Shown in pieces: positions 1-6,899 of a stretch of 8,651 nt of DNA (positions within the stretch are counted from its first letter, which is position 1; each line of letters opens with the position of its first letter). The stretch spans positions 1 through 8,651 of the forward strand of contig CAYWBI010000161.1 in NCBI GenBank assembly GCA_964456445.1, given 5' to 3'. This stretch comes from CAYWBI01 sp964456445 (GTDB lineage: Bacteria > Calditrichota > Calditrichia > Calditrichales > J004). Made by a program: the position numbers and the translations under genes. The notes below the pieces were generated by a model. The model searched no databases. It was not told the origin of the DNA and was given only the letters and a program-made list of their open reading frames with translations.

Positions 1-238
1 TTCTGAATTTTCTTTCTATCTAAGTATTTACCCACACAAAACCCAGTAGAGCCAATAAAACAGAGTGTATGTACCGAAAGCCGGACAAGAACCTGTAACA
101 AATCCAAAGCTAACTTTGAGGCCAAACCATCACAGAGCTAAAAGACCGCCAGACCATATGCCGCAAGGCTTCAGAATAAAGTTAGATATGGATTCCTGAT
201 TTTGGAACGTAAGAAAACAACAATCAAAAGCTATCTAT

Positions 239-263
239 AAAAAAGGCAGGTTTAACCTGCCTT
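239..263 (-). terminator. Rho-independent terminator of tRNA-Ser
   Basis: A perfect 8-bp stem (AAGGCAGG with CCTGCCTT, 243-250 and 256-263) closes a 5-base loop. On the minus strand it is followed by a run of T (the A run at 239-244 on the plus strand). It starts two bases after the end of the tRNA, so it should end that transcript. Confidence 0.88.
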
Positions 264-264
264 A

Positions 265-351
<87 letters not shown>

Positions 352-396
352 GGTTACAATGGCCGTTCTCTGTGATGATTTCCAAAATAGAAAAGT

Positions 397-425
397 AATT
401 TAAAGAATGAATTCATATATCTCAA
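397..425 (-). promoter_or_regulatory. Candidate sigma-70-type promoter of tRNA-Ser
   Basis: On the minus strand TTGAGA (420-425) and TAAATT (397-402) are separated by exactly 17 bases. They match the -35 consensus at 5 of 6 positions and the -10 consensus at 4 of 6. Transcription would begin about 40 bases upstream of the mature tRNA. The assignment rests on pattern and position only. Confidence 0.42.
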
Positions 426-527
426 CAGGAAAAATAAAAAAAAACGAACCGATGTTTTAGAGATGCTTCAACATGCAGTAATCAAGGAATTTAATCAGAA
501 AATTGTTATTGACCGGGTTAAAAATAG

Positions 528-548
528 TTGAATCATTATTTGAATCAT
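528..548 (+). repeat. Tandem 9-base direct repeat upstream of the Rrf2 gene; possible operator
   Basis: TTGAATCAT occurs at 528-536 and again at 540-548, a 12-base period, about 70-90 bases upstream of the Rrf2 start codon. A TTGACC (509-514) just upstream could be a -35 box. The best -10 (CATTAT, 534-539, 19-base spacing) would lie inside the repeat, but it is weak. Rrf2 regulators often control their own promoters, so an operator role is possible but unproven. The first repeat also supplies a TTG codon that artificially extends the reading frame upstream. Confidence 0.35.
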
Positions 549-617
549 GTCAAAAAATTAACTAACCTTAAAGATCACAGAGTATTATATCTTAAAATCA
601 TATTAAAGGGTCTATTT

Positions 618-1079
618 ATGTTGTTATCAAAATCATGTGTCTATGGCATACGTGCCTTAATTTACCTTGCTCTGGATGACAACCGTCCTTATATAAGCAT
701 AAAAGAGTTGTCCAATAATCTGGATATCTCGTTCCATTTTCTTACAAAGACACTACAAATTTTAACACACAACAATATTGTTGCCTCGGCAAAAGGTACC
801 AAGGGAGGCGTGGCCTTAAACCGTTTACCTGAAAAAATTAATGTATATGATATTGTGGTGGCCATAGACGGGGACGCCGTTTTTGAAGAGTGTGTTTTAG
901 GCTTGCCTGGCTGTACAGATGATAATCCCTGCCCCTTACATTCCATATGGCGCATAACCAAGGAAGAACTACGCGAACAATTAAAATCGTCTAACCTGAA
1001 GCTCTTAAGCAAGGATTTACGAAATGGCAAAATCCGTTTGACGGATGTACCCAATGTAATTATAACTAAACATGAATAA
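618..1079 (+). CDS. Rrf2-family transcriptional regulator, probable Fe-S cluster protein
   Basis: This 153-residue protein is of normal length for the Rrf2 family, dimeric winged-helix regulators that often sense Fe-S status, redox state or nitric oxide. The N-terminus (LLSKSCVYGIRAL) is the typical Rrf2 opening. The helix-turn-helix lies at about residues 27-50, and the wing carries the family pattern KGTKGGVALN (59-68). Three cysteines, Cys92, Cys99 and Cys105 (C-X6-C-X5-C), lie in the region that binds the cluster in IscR and NsrR. IscR has C-X5-C-X5-C, so the spacing differs by one residue. A fourth cysteine, Cys7, is in the first helix. The ATG at 618 is chosen because AAAGGG (605-610) sits seven bases before it and the protein then begins with the family motif. 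The longer frame from TTG at 528 would add 30 residues not seen in the family. No isc, suf or nitric-oxide gene lies nearby, so the target is unknown. The family call is secure; Fe-S binding is inferred from the cysteines. Confidence 0.9.
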   Translation: MLLSKSCVYGIRALIYLALDDNRPYISIKELSNNLDISFHFLTKTLQILTHNNIVASAKGTKGGVALNRLPEKINVYDIVVAIDGDAVFEECVLGLPGCTDDNPCPLHSIWRITKEELREQLKSSNLKLLSKDLRNGKIRLTDVPNVIITKHE

Positions 1080-1142
1080 TTGGCGCTGGTTCGATATATC
1101 CCAGCTTTACGTTACTTGCCATGCAACGGAAAATTTATAAGG

Positions 1143-2537
1143 CTAAAATTCAAATTCGATCTTTTGGCCCATCTCTGGAACCGTTACTTTCCAGCCTAAT
1201 TTGCGGCGTATTTTTCCCGCCAGGGCATTTGAGACATCGCTTTCACCATGCACAAGATAAGTCATCTTAGGGGGATGGTTGAAAGCGCTAAGCCAGGCCA
1301 GTATCTCTTCATAGTCACCATGCCCGGAGAAACCGGAGATGCTTTCTATATGTGCATTGACCGGTACCTGGGTGCCAAATATCTTTACACTGTCCTTGCC
1401 ATCCAAAATAGCCCGGCCCCGTGTGCCTTCGGCCTGGTAGCCAATAAACAGTACCGTATTTTGACGGTATGGAAGCCTGGCCTGCATGTGATGAAGTATG
1501 CGCCCGCCCGTAACCATCCCGCTTGCCGAAATAATAATCCCCTTCTCCGCCACCTGGTTGATCGCTTTGGATTCATCACGGGTTTTACAAATATGTAAAT
1601 CGTGTGTTTTAAATATTTCCAGACCCCTGCCATGAAATTTGCGGGCCGTCAGGTTTAAATCATTGATATTTTTCTCAAATACTTCACTGGCGGCAATTGC
1701 CATGGGGGAATCCATATAGACCGGAAGCTTGGGAATCTTATTTTCTTCTTCGAGGCGACGGATAAGATAAAGGATGGTTTGAGTGCGTCCAACGGAAAAG
1801 GAAGGGATAATCAGCATCCCCCGCCGCTTTATACTGTCATGGATTACCCGTACCAGTTTATTAACCGGTTGTTCATCCCCATGTAGCCTGTTGCCATAGG
1901 TCGATTCCAACACCAAATGGTCCACATTGTAAACCTGCACCGGGTCACGCAAAACGGCTCTATCCGGTCGGCCAAAATCACCGCTAAATAATATTTTTTT
2001 GCTTTTAGCGCCATCCATCCTTTTGAATTCTACATAGGACGAGCCCAGGATATGACCGGCATTGCGAAATTTAATCCGTAAATCTTCCCCCAGAAAAAGC
2101 GGCTGACCATAGTGCAATGCATCAAAATAACCGCTTACCTTTTCGGCGTCTTCACGAGTATAAAGCGGCAAAGCCGGACTATGTTTACTGCTATGCCGTT
2201 TGTTCGCCCACCGGGCGTCTTCTTCCTGCAAATGGGCGCTGTCGCGCAGCATAATTTCGGTTAATTCATGGGTTGCATGGGTGCAATGGATTTTCCCATT
2301 GAAATTGTCCCTGCAAAAACGTGGCAGGTAGCCGGTATGATCGATATGGGCATGGGTAAGAAAGATTCGGGATATTTGTGCAGGATCTACAGGAAAAGGC
2401 TCCCAATTTCGTAAACGGTTTTCCTTTTTTCCCTGAAACAATCCACAATCGATAAGAAATTTTTGTTGATCAATACCCAATACAAACCGGGAGCCTGTTA
2501 CGGTACCGGCAGCGCCAAGAAATTGTAAGCTGGCCAT
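1143..2537 (-). CDS. Metallo-beta-lactamase/beta-CASP hydrolase, CPSF73-like predicted RNA nuclease (COG1236 type)
   Basis: The 464-residue protein has every signature of beta-CASP nucleases, zinc enzymes that cut RNA (CPSF73, RNase J and relatives). The two-metal site is THAHIDHTG (His62, His64, Asp66, His67), His162 in AGHILGSS and Asp187 in FSGDFG. The beta-CASP part follows: ESTYGNR (Glu211, motif A), PSFSVGRTQ (245-253), MDSPMA (275-280) and SASGMVTGGR (337-346). The C-terminal part carries GFSGHGD (His406, motif B) and LVHGE (His430, motif C), the equivalents of the last histidines of CPSF73. No catalytic residue is missing. No signal peptide is visible, so it should be cytoplasmic. AAAGGA (2543-2548) precedes the ATG by five bases. 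The gene lies 86 bases after the sensor kinase gene with no clear terminator between, so it may be the third gene of that operon. Its substrate in bacteria of this type is not established; a tRNA- or mRNA-processing role is an inference from the family. Confidence 0.93.
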   Translation of the reverse strand: MASLQFLGAAGTVTGSRFVLGIDQQKFLIDCGLFQGKKENRLRNWEPFPVDPAQISRIFLTHAHIDHTGYLPRFCRDNFNGKIHCTHATHELTEIMLRDSAHLQEEDARWANKRHSSKHSPALPLYTREDAEKVSGYFDALHYGQPLFLGEDLRIKFRNAGHILGSSYVEFKRMDGAKSKKILFSGDFGRPDRAVLRDPVQVYNVDHLVLESTYGNRLHGDEQPVNKLVRVIHDSIKRRGMLIIPSFSVGRTQTILYLIRRLEEENKIPKLPVYMDSPMAIAASEVFEKNINDLNLTARKFHGRGLEIFKTHDLHICKTRDESKAINQVAEKGIIISASGMVTGGRILHHMQARLPYRQNTVLFIGYQAEGTRGRAILDGKDSVKIFGTQVPVNAHIESISGFSGHGDYEEILAWLSAFNHPPKMTYLVHGESDVSNALAGKIRRKLGWKVTVPEMGQKIEFEF

Positions 2538-2623
2538 GGTGGTCCTTTCTATTTTGGATTTTCTTAAATAGCTAACTTCTTCTTTAACGGATCAACCATT
2601 CAGGCGTAGTAAACCAGAGATCA

Positions 2624-4057
2624 TCAATCCAACTTTGTTAGGGTTTCAACGCCCCTGCTTTTTGGAAACGAAACGCAAAACACCATGCCGTTATTTTCTC
2701 CGGGGGAAGCATTTAACCTTGCCTGATGCCCTTCCGCAATCATTTTGCAAATCGCCAGCCCCAAACCGCTTCCACCGGTTTTGCGCGATCGGTCTTTTTG
2801 CACACGGTAAAAACGCTCAAAAATATGTGGTAAATCTTCCGCCGGGACACCAGGCCCGGTATCCTGTATTGTCACATCAACACTTGCCTCCGCACATTGA
2901 ATATCCACCTTCACTTGTCCTTCTTCCGGGGTGTATTTTATGGCATTCTCAATGAGATTAAAAAACAAACGGTGCAATTTTACACGGTCGCCAAATATCT
3001 GTCGGTCACAGTTGATCGTTAACTGTAGTTCCTGTTTCTTCATCTCGGCCAGGGGATAAATTTCTTCACGGACCGCTTTGAGTATATCCGCGACTTTTAA
3101 ATGCTCAAAATGATAGGCCTGCCTGGATTCGGTCTTGTTCAACTGGCTCAAATCATCCAGCAAACGGTTCATCCGGCTGATGGATTCGACATCGGTGATG
3201 ACCCTGGTTTTCGCATTTTCCGGAAAATCCGGGTTATTAAGTTCGCTTTCCCAATGGCTGCGCATAATGGCCAGAGGTGTTTTTAACTCATGGGCGATAT
3301 CCGAAATAAAATTCCGTTGCGCGTTAAAGGCATCAGACAATCGTCCCAACAGGCTGTTCAGGGTAGCGGTCAGTTGACCGATTTCATCATTGGGTTGAAG
3401 AACCGGAATACGTTCTTCCAGATTACGCTCGCTAATATCCTGTGCAGTACTGATAATGGTACGTAAAGGGCGTAGTGATTTCTTGGTAAGGAAAAACCCG
3501 CCAAATCCGATCAACGCTACGGCGATGATGTTTGCCGCCAGCATAACCTGTAACAATTCATGCAGCTCATCCTCTATTTGCTGGATCGGTAAGGCCGCCT
3601 GCATCCAGCCAATCGGATGGTCGCGGTAATACAATCTGCGCGAAATGGCGCGAAAGGTTATTTTATCGACTTTTTTGTTTCGGTACCGCAGGGATTTATT
3701 GGTAACCGGCGCCGTGACCGTGAGCCCTTGCTGCCGTTTGTTTTTGGGCAACGGTATATTCAATTGCAGGTATTGGGTCATTGGGGTGGCAAAAATGGGC
3801 TGCCCGGACCGGGTAAACACAATCAGATAAAGCTCCTTATATCGATTGGCTGATTCCAATTTAAACAACAATTCTTCGAACTCACCGAGAAAAGGATTGT
3901 AACTTTGTTCAATGGTATCGGCAAAAATATTTATATCATCATCCAATGCCTGATAAAGCAGATGTTTCATCCCAAAATATAGGATGGCGCTAAAAACAAG
4001 CATAATCAACATGGAAACCGCCATATACCAAAGTGTAAGCCGTAAACGGATTTTCAT
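2624..4057 (-). CDS. Membrane sensor histidine kinase (HAMP, HisKA, HATPase), partner of the adjacent OmpR-type regulator
   Basis: The 477-residue kinase has a first membrane helix at about 9-30, a periplasmic sensor region of about 140 residues (31-170), a second helix at about 171-191 and a HAMP linker (192-244). The dimerisation/phosphoacceptor domain has SDIAHELKTPLA with His256. The ATP-binding domain shows the N box (Asn367 and Asn371 in FFNLIENAIKYTP), G1 (DTGPGV, Asp399), the F box (IFERFYR, 412-418) and G2 (GGSGLGLAI, 428-436). All residues needed for autophosphorylation are present. Overall it resembles the CusS/heavy-metal and CpxA-like class of kinases. The periplasmic part shows no motif I recognise, so the signal cannot be named. 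Its ATG overlaps the TGA of the regulator gene (ATGA, 4054-4057), with an AAAGGA ribosome site inside that gene, which implies translational coupling and a cognate pair. Confidence 0.95.
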   Translation of the reverse strand: MKIRLRLTLWYMAVSMLIMLVFSAILYFGMKHLLYQALDDDINIFADTIEQSYNPFLGEFEELLFKLESANRYKELYLIVFTRSGQPIFATPMTQYLQLNIPLPKNKRQQGLTVTAPVTNKSLRYRNKKVDKITFRAISRRLYYRDHPIGWMQAALPIQQIEDELHELLQVMLAANIIAVALIGFGGFFLTKKSLRPLRTIISTAQDISERNLEERIPVLQPNDEIGQLTATLNSLLGRLSDAFNAQRNFISDIAHELKTPLAIMRSHWESELNNPDFPENAKTRVITDVESISRMNRLLDDLSQLNKTESRQAYHFEHLKVADILKAVREEIYPLAEMKKQELQLTINCDRQIFGDRVKLHRLFFNLIENAIKYTPEEGQVKVDIQCAEASVDVTIQDTGPGVPAEDLPHIFERFYRVQKDRSRKTGGSGLGLAICKMIAEGHQARLNASPGENNGMVFCVSFPKSRGVETLTKLD

Positions 4058-4734
4058 TCAGGGTCCTTTACCATATAACCGATACCACGGATTGTTTGAA
4101 TAAGCTTACCTGCCCCGGCATTTTTCAATTTTTTTCGGATGTTTTTTATATGAACGTCCACAAAGTTGGTCATGGTAAACAAATCCAGATTATCGCCCCA
4201 GATATGTTCGGCGATGGAAAGGCGTGATACCACCCGGTTGGCATTATAAAAAAGAAATTCGATCAGCGCGTATTCCTTGGCGGTTAAATCGACAATGCTG
4301 CCCCGATGGCGCAACACTTTTGCCTCGGTATTGATTTCAACATCACCAATTTTAAGAACGGCGGATTTTAAAGTGCTATCACGCCGCAGGAGCGAACGGA
4401 TGCGTGCCAGGAGCTCCGGCACGGCAAAGGGTTTGGTGAGATAGTCATCGGCACCAAGATCCAGGCCCTTTACCCGGTCGTCAATTTCCACCCGCGCAGT
4501 AAGCATGATTACCGGAGTCTGGATGCCATCCGCCCGTAATTCTTTTAAAATGGAGAAACCATCCATACCGGGAAGCATCACATCGAGGATCAACAAATCA
4601 TATTCTTCAAGTTGTGCTTTTTCCAATCCTTCCCGGCCGTCAAAAGCAATCTCCGCGGTATATTTTTCCTGGCTAAGGATATGTTGTATTTGTAAAGCCA
4701 GGTTTTGTTCATCTTCAACAATAAGGATGCGCAT
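4054..4734 (-). CDS. OmpR/PhoB-family response regulator
   Basis: The 226-residue protein is a two-domain DNA-binding response regulator. The receiver domain (1-118) has the acidic pocket Glu7/Asp8, the phosphoacceptor Asp51 (LILDVMLPGMDG), Thr79 (MLTAR) and Lys101 (LTKPF). A winged-helix output domain (about 125-223) includes LTAKEYALIEFL (150-161), a recognition helix near 187-203 (NFVDVHIKNIRKKL) and the wing end IRGIGYMV. The ATG at 4734 is preferred because GGGAGAT lies six to seven bases upstream and the protein then begins with the standard MRILIVEDE. An extension from a TTG at 4788 would add 18 non-homologous residues. It is the first gene of an operon with the overlapping sensor kinase. 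Close relatives include CusR/CopR-type and CpxR-type regulators. The target genes are unknown, but the neighbouring periplasmic protease gene is a natural candidate. Confidence 0.95.
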   Translation of the reverse strand: MRILIVEDEQNLALQIQHILSQEKYTAEIAFDGREGLEKAQLEEYDLLILDVMLPGMDGFSILKELRADGIQTPVIMLTARVEIDDRVKGLDLGADDYLTKPFAVPELLARIRSLLRRDSTLKSAVLKIGDVEINTEAKVLRHRGSIVDLTAKEYALIEFLFYNANRVVSRLSIAEHIWGDNLDLFTMTNFVDVHIKNIRKKLKNAGAGKLIQTIRGIGYMVKDPE

Positions 4735-4758
4735 AATATCTCCCAATACAAGCAAACT

Positions 4759-4788
4759 AAAGTACGAAAAGCCATGAACACGCTTCAA
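4759..4788 (-). promoter_or_regulatory. Candidate promoter of the response regulator/kinase operon
   Basis: On the minus strand TTGAAG (4783-4788) and TACTTT (4759-4764) are 18 bases apart and lie just upstream of the regulator start. The operon needs its own promoter because a terminator (4816-4845) separates it from the protease gene. The match is moderate and the -10 is poor. Confidence 0.33.
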
Positions 4789-4806
4789 GCAGATTTATAC
4801 AACCAT

Positions 4807-4845
4807 AAAAATAAAATCCCCAACGGTTCTTAGGCCATTGGGGAT
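4807..4845 (-). terminator. Rho-independent terminator after the Do protease gene
   Basis: An 8-bp perfect stem (ATCCCCAA at 4816-4823 with TTGGGGAT at 4838-4845) encloses a 14-base loop. On the minus strand it runs into ATTTTATTTTT. It lies 20 bases beyond the stop codon of the protease gene. Confidence 0.85.
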
Positions 4846-4865
4846 AGGGTCTTAGGAGGTTTCAT

Positions 4866-6374
4866 TTATTTTTTGGGTATGCTAAGCGGTACAAAAATAT
4901 TAGCATCACCGCGCCGTATAAACATCAGTATATGATCTCCGGCTTTTAAATCCTTAAATATAGTGTTCAGGTCTTTTGTGCTTTTTATAGGCCGACGATT
5001 GACTTTTATAATTGCGTCCCCCGGCTGGAGACCGGCTTCCATGGCTGCACTGCCTCTTTTTACGGCAGTTATGATAACGCCTGTTTTTAAATCCATCAGA
5101 TCATATTTATTCCGTGTTGCCTGTGTCAGGCTGGAAACGGTGAGCCCGATATCCGAAAAATTTACACTGCCGTCGGCCTGGGCAATTTCTTTGTTGTTTA
5201 GTTCGCCAAGGTTTACAGTAATGGTTTTGTGGTCGCCGTCGCGCAATATCCCCAATTTAATTTTGTCCCCGGGAGACGAACCGGCCACCCAAGTACTCAG
5301 GGCTACATTGTTATCTATCGTTTTACCATTAAAAGTGAGGATAACATCTTCTTCCTTTAACCCTGCCTTTTGGGCTGGACTTTCATCCTGTACCTTACTG
5401 ACAATGACCCCTTTGGCAGCCTTCAGATCCAATGCTTTTGCCATTTCGGGTGAAACATTCTGGATATAAACGCCCAGCCAACCGCGGGTCACCTTTCCGT
5501 TTTCGATAAGATCACGCATCACCTTGCGGGCAAGGTTTACCGGAATCGCAAACCCAATACCCATAAATCCACCGGATTTGGAGGCAATGGCCGCATTGAT
5601 ACCGATAAGTTCACCTTTCATATTAACCAGGGCGCCACCTGAGTTCCCGGGGTTTATGGCCGCATCGGTTTGGATAAAATCCTCATAATGATTAAGCCCA
5701 ACACCGCTGCGCCCCTTACCGCTGATAATCCCATTGGTAACGGTATGATCTAGGTTGGGGTTAAGCGGCGAGCCTATGGCCAGCACCAATTCACCCACAC
5801 GGGCTTGATCGGAATCGCCTAATTTTAGAGCGGTCAGGTTTTTGGCGTCAATCGTAATTACCGCCAAATCCGTTTGCTTATCCGTCCCCTTTACCTTAGC
5901 CTTAAACTCCCGGCCATCGGCCAGACGGACTTTTATCTCATCGGCGCCTTCAACCACATGGTTGTTTGTAAGAATAACCCCGTCTTTATCGACAATCACA
6001 CCGGAACCAAGACCATGTTGTTTCAAATCCTGACGCGGTTGTGTTTGCTGCCGTTCAAAGGGGTTCTGCCCCTGGCCAAAGAACTGATCAAATGGAAAAC
6101 CAAACATTTGCTGACGCAAATGTACCGTTGTCTCGGTAAAAACCATCACAATCGATGGTGTGGCCTGCTCGGCGATGATGGCATAGTTTTGACTGAGCTG
6201 CTGGGCAATGGTCATGCCCTGTGTTGCTTGCTGTTGAACAATCGGCTGGGCCTCGGGCAAATCCAATGCGCTTGTTTGCGAAGTTAGTTCCAATCCACCG
6301 GCAATTGCCAACCCCATTACAATACCCGAAATAATCAGCATCCATTTGTGCTGGAAAAATAGATTATTTTTCAT
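4866..6374 (-). CDS. degP: Do/DegP-family (HtrA) periplasmic serine protease with two PDZ domains
   Basis: The 502-residue protein is of the usual Do/DegP/DegQ length and should degrade or refold damaged proteins in the envelope. A hydrophobic segment (about 11-28) after a short basic N-terminus is a signal peptide or uncleaved anchor; there is no lipobox cysteine. The trypsin-like domain (about 65-285) has an intact catalytic triad: His139 (LTNNHVV), Asp169 (TDLAV) and Ser245 (NPGNSGGAL). A glutamine- and phenylalanine-rich stretch (about 86-120) corresponds to the regulatory LA loop. The first PDZ domain is about 295-390 and begins near RGWLGVYIQ; the second is about 405-497. Two PDZ domains exclude the DegS type, but the sequence alone does not separate DegP from DegQ, so the symbol is a family label. 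The start has an excellent ribosome site, GGAGGA (6382-6387), seven bases away. The gene is monocistronic, ending in its own terminator, and its neighbour is a two-component system like those controlling htrA genes elsewhere. Confidence 0.96.
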   Translation of the reverse strand: MKNNLFFQHKWMLIISGIVMGLAIAGGLELTSQTSALDLPEAQPIVQQQATQGMTIAQQLSQNYAIIAEQATPSIVMVFTETTVHLRQQMFGFPFDQFFGQGQNPFERQQTQPRQDLKQHGLGSGVIVDKDGVILTNNHVVEGADEIKVRLADGREFKAKVKGTDKQTDLAVITIDAKNLTALKLGDSDQARVGELVLAIGSPLNPNLDHTVTNGIISGKGRSGVGLNHYEDFIQTDAAINPGNSGGALVNMKGELIGINAAIASKSGGFMGIGFAIPVNLARKVMRDLIENGKVTRGWLGVYIQNVSPEMAKALDLKAAKGVIVSKVQDESPAQKAGLKEEDVILTFNGKTIDNNVALSTWVAGSSPGDKIKLGILRDGDHKTITVNLGELNNKEIAQADGSVNFSDIGLTVSSLTQATRNKYDLMDLKTGVIITAVKRGSAAMEAGLQPGDAIIKVNRRPIKSTKDLNTIFKDLKAGDHILMFIRRGDANIFVPLSIPKK

Positions 6375-6413
6375 GATGTAATCCTCCGTTTAGTTTCTTT
6401 AATTTTCAAACAG

Positions 6414-6442
6414 ATTATAAAAAGTAAAGATGAAAACAGAAT
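6414..6442 (-). promoter_or_regulatory. Candidate promoter of the Do protease gene (consensus -10, poor -35)
   Basis: On the minus strand a perfect TATAAT (6414-6419) lies 39 bases upstream of the start codon. At the proper 17-base distance the -35 is only ATTCTG (6437-6442), a poor match. Such a promoter often needs an activator, which would fit control by a stress regulator, but this is inference. Confidence 0.42.
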
Positions 6443-6780
6443 GAAGGATATAAAAACGCCTGGTCATGCAGGATTATGCCCGGATTCCAAATTTCCTTAT
6501 TAGTGTGCCTCGCATGGGATCGACAGCACCTTATTGCCGGGACAAAACAAAAACACCCTGCATTCCTGTACCATAAAAAGCGAGACCTAACATTACGAAG
6601 AAAATTTTTATCCATTCACTTTTAACGGGCAAATATACTGCTGCGCCAACAAACGGTTATCCAATCAAATTGATAGAGGAAGAAGACACAAACCGGCTGT
6701 TATATTTACTGCTCTGAAATCCGGCTGATGAAATGGGAAGGCGTGGACCGCCACTATGCAGCCTATTGAAACATAAACGC

Positions 6781-6842
6781 TTTCCTGCCCTTTATAAAGG
6801 GAAAAATCATAAGGACAGGAAATTATATTTTCCTGGAACAGG
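6781..6842. repeat. Cluster of overlapping inverted repeats with mutually exclusive pairings
   Basis: TTTCCTG (6781-6787) and TTTCCTG (6829-6835) can each pair with the single CAGGAAA (6816-6822), giving two 7-bp stems that exclude each other. Between the first pair lies a perfect 14-base palindrome, CCCTTTATAAAGGG (6788-6801). A further CCTG-GAA-CAGG hairpin (6832-6842) overlaps the last arm. The cluster lies 58 bases beyond the stop of the RsbW-like ATPase gene and about 400 bases before the protease gene. No T-run follows on either strand in the position needed for a classic terminator. It may be transcript-end structure, an attenuator-like switch or a protein-binding site. Confidence 0.5.
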
Positions 6843-6899
6843 CTGCCGAAAACAGCTAATTGAAATCCGTCCAAAGCGGATGAGAAATATGCTAAACTA

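Larger units (their letters stand above)
6375..6899. other. 525-base intergenic region between the protease gene and the kinase/ATPase unit
   Basis: No reading frame here is convincing. The two longest minus-strand frames (6615-6415 and the part of 7039-6665 outside the ATPase gene) lack good ribosome sites, are rich in Cys, Phe and His, and look like nothing I recognise. The left part holds the protease ribosome site and a -10 box. The right part (6781-6842) holds a cluster of inverted repeats. In between (about 6445-6780) I see no RNA gene, terminator or long repeat, only small features such as CCGGCTG twice (6693-6699, 6721-6727). It could be a long leader, an undetected small RNA, or the decayed remains of a gene. 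Confidence 0.6.

Noticed and set aside
105..118. CAAAG-CTAA-CTTTG hairpin in the left gene-free stretch
   Set aside because: A 5-bp A/T-rich stem with no T-run or other context is expected by chance.
528..617. Upstream extension of the Rrf2 frame from a TTG codon
   Set aside because: It adds 30 residues absent from the family, lacks a ribosome site and contains the direct repeat. The ATG at 618 has AAAGGG at the right distance.
1085..1105. GCTGG/CCAGC hairpin between the convergent Rrf2 and beta-CASP genes
   Set aside because: The stem is only 5 bp with an 11-base loop, and only TTTA follows. It is too weak to call a terminator, although some termination signal is expected here.
4735..4788. 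Upstream extension of the response regulator from a TTG codon
   Set aside because: The ATG at 4734 has a good ribosome site and begins the standard receiver N-terminus. The extension would also cover the likely promoter.
4854..4860. AGGAGGT on the plus strand, resembling a ribosome site
   Set aside because: No plus-strand gene follows; the downstream sequence is the antisense of the protease gene.
5874..6287. Plus-strand frame of 137 residues antisense to the protease gene
   Set aside because: It is a shadow of the strongly supported protease coding sequence on the other strand.
6415..6615. Minus-strand frame of 66 residues
   Set aside because: It has only a marginal upstream purine-rich stretch and odd composition (many Cys, Phe, His). 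It overlaps the protease -10 box and resembles no known family.
6740..6754. GGCG/CGCC and GTGG/CCAC short hairpins
   Set aside because: Four-base stems with no supporting context are too short to call.
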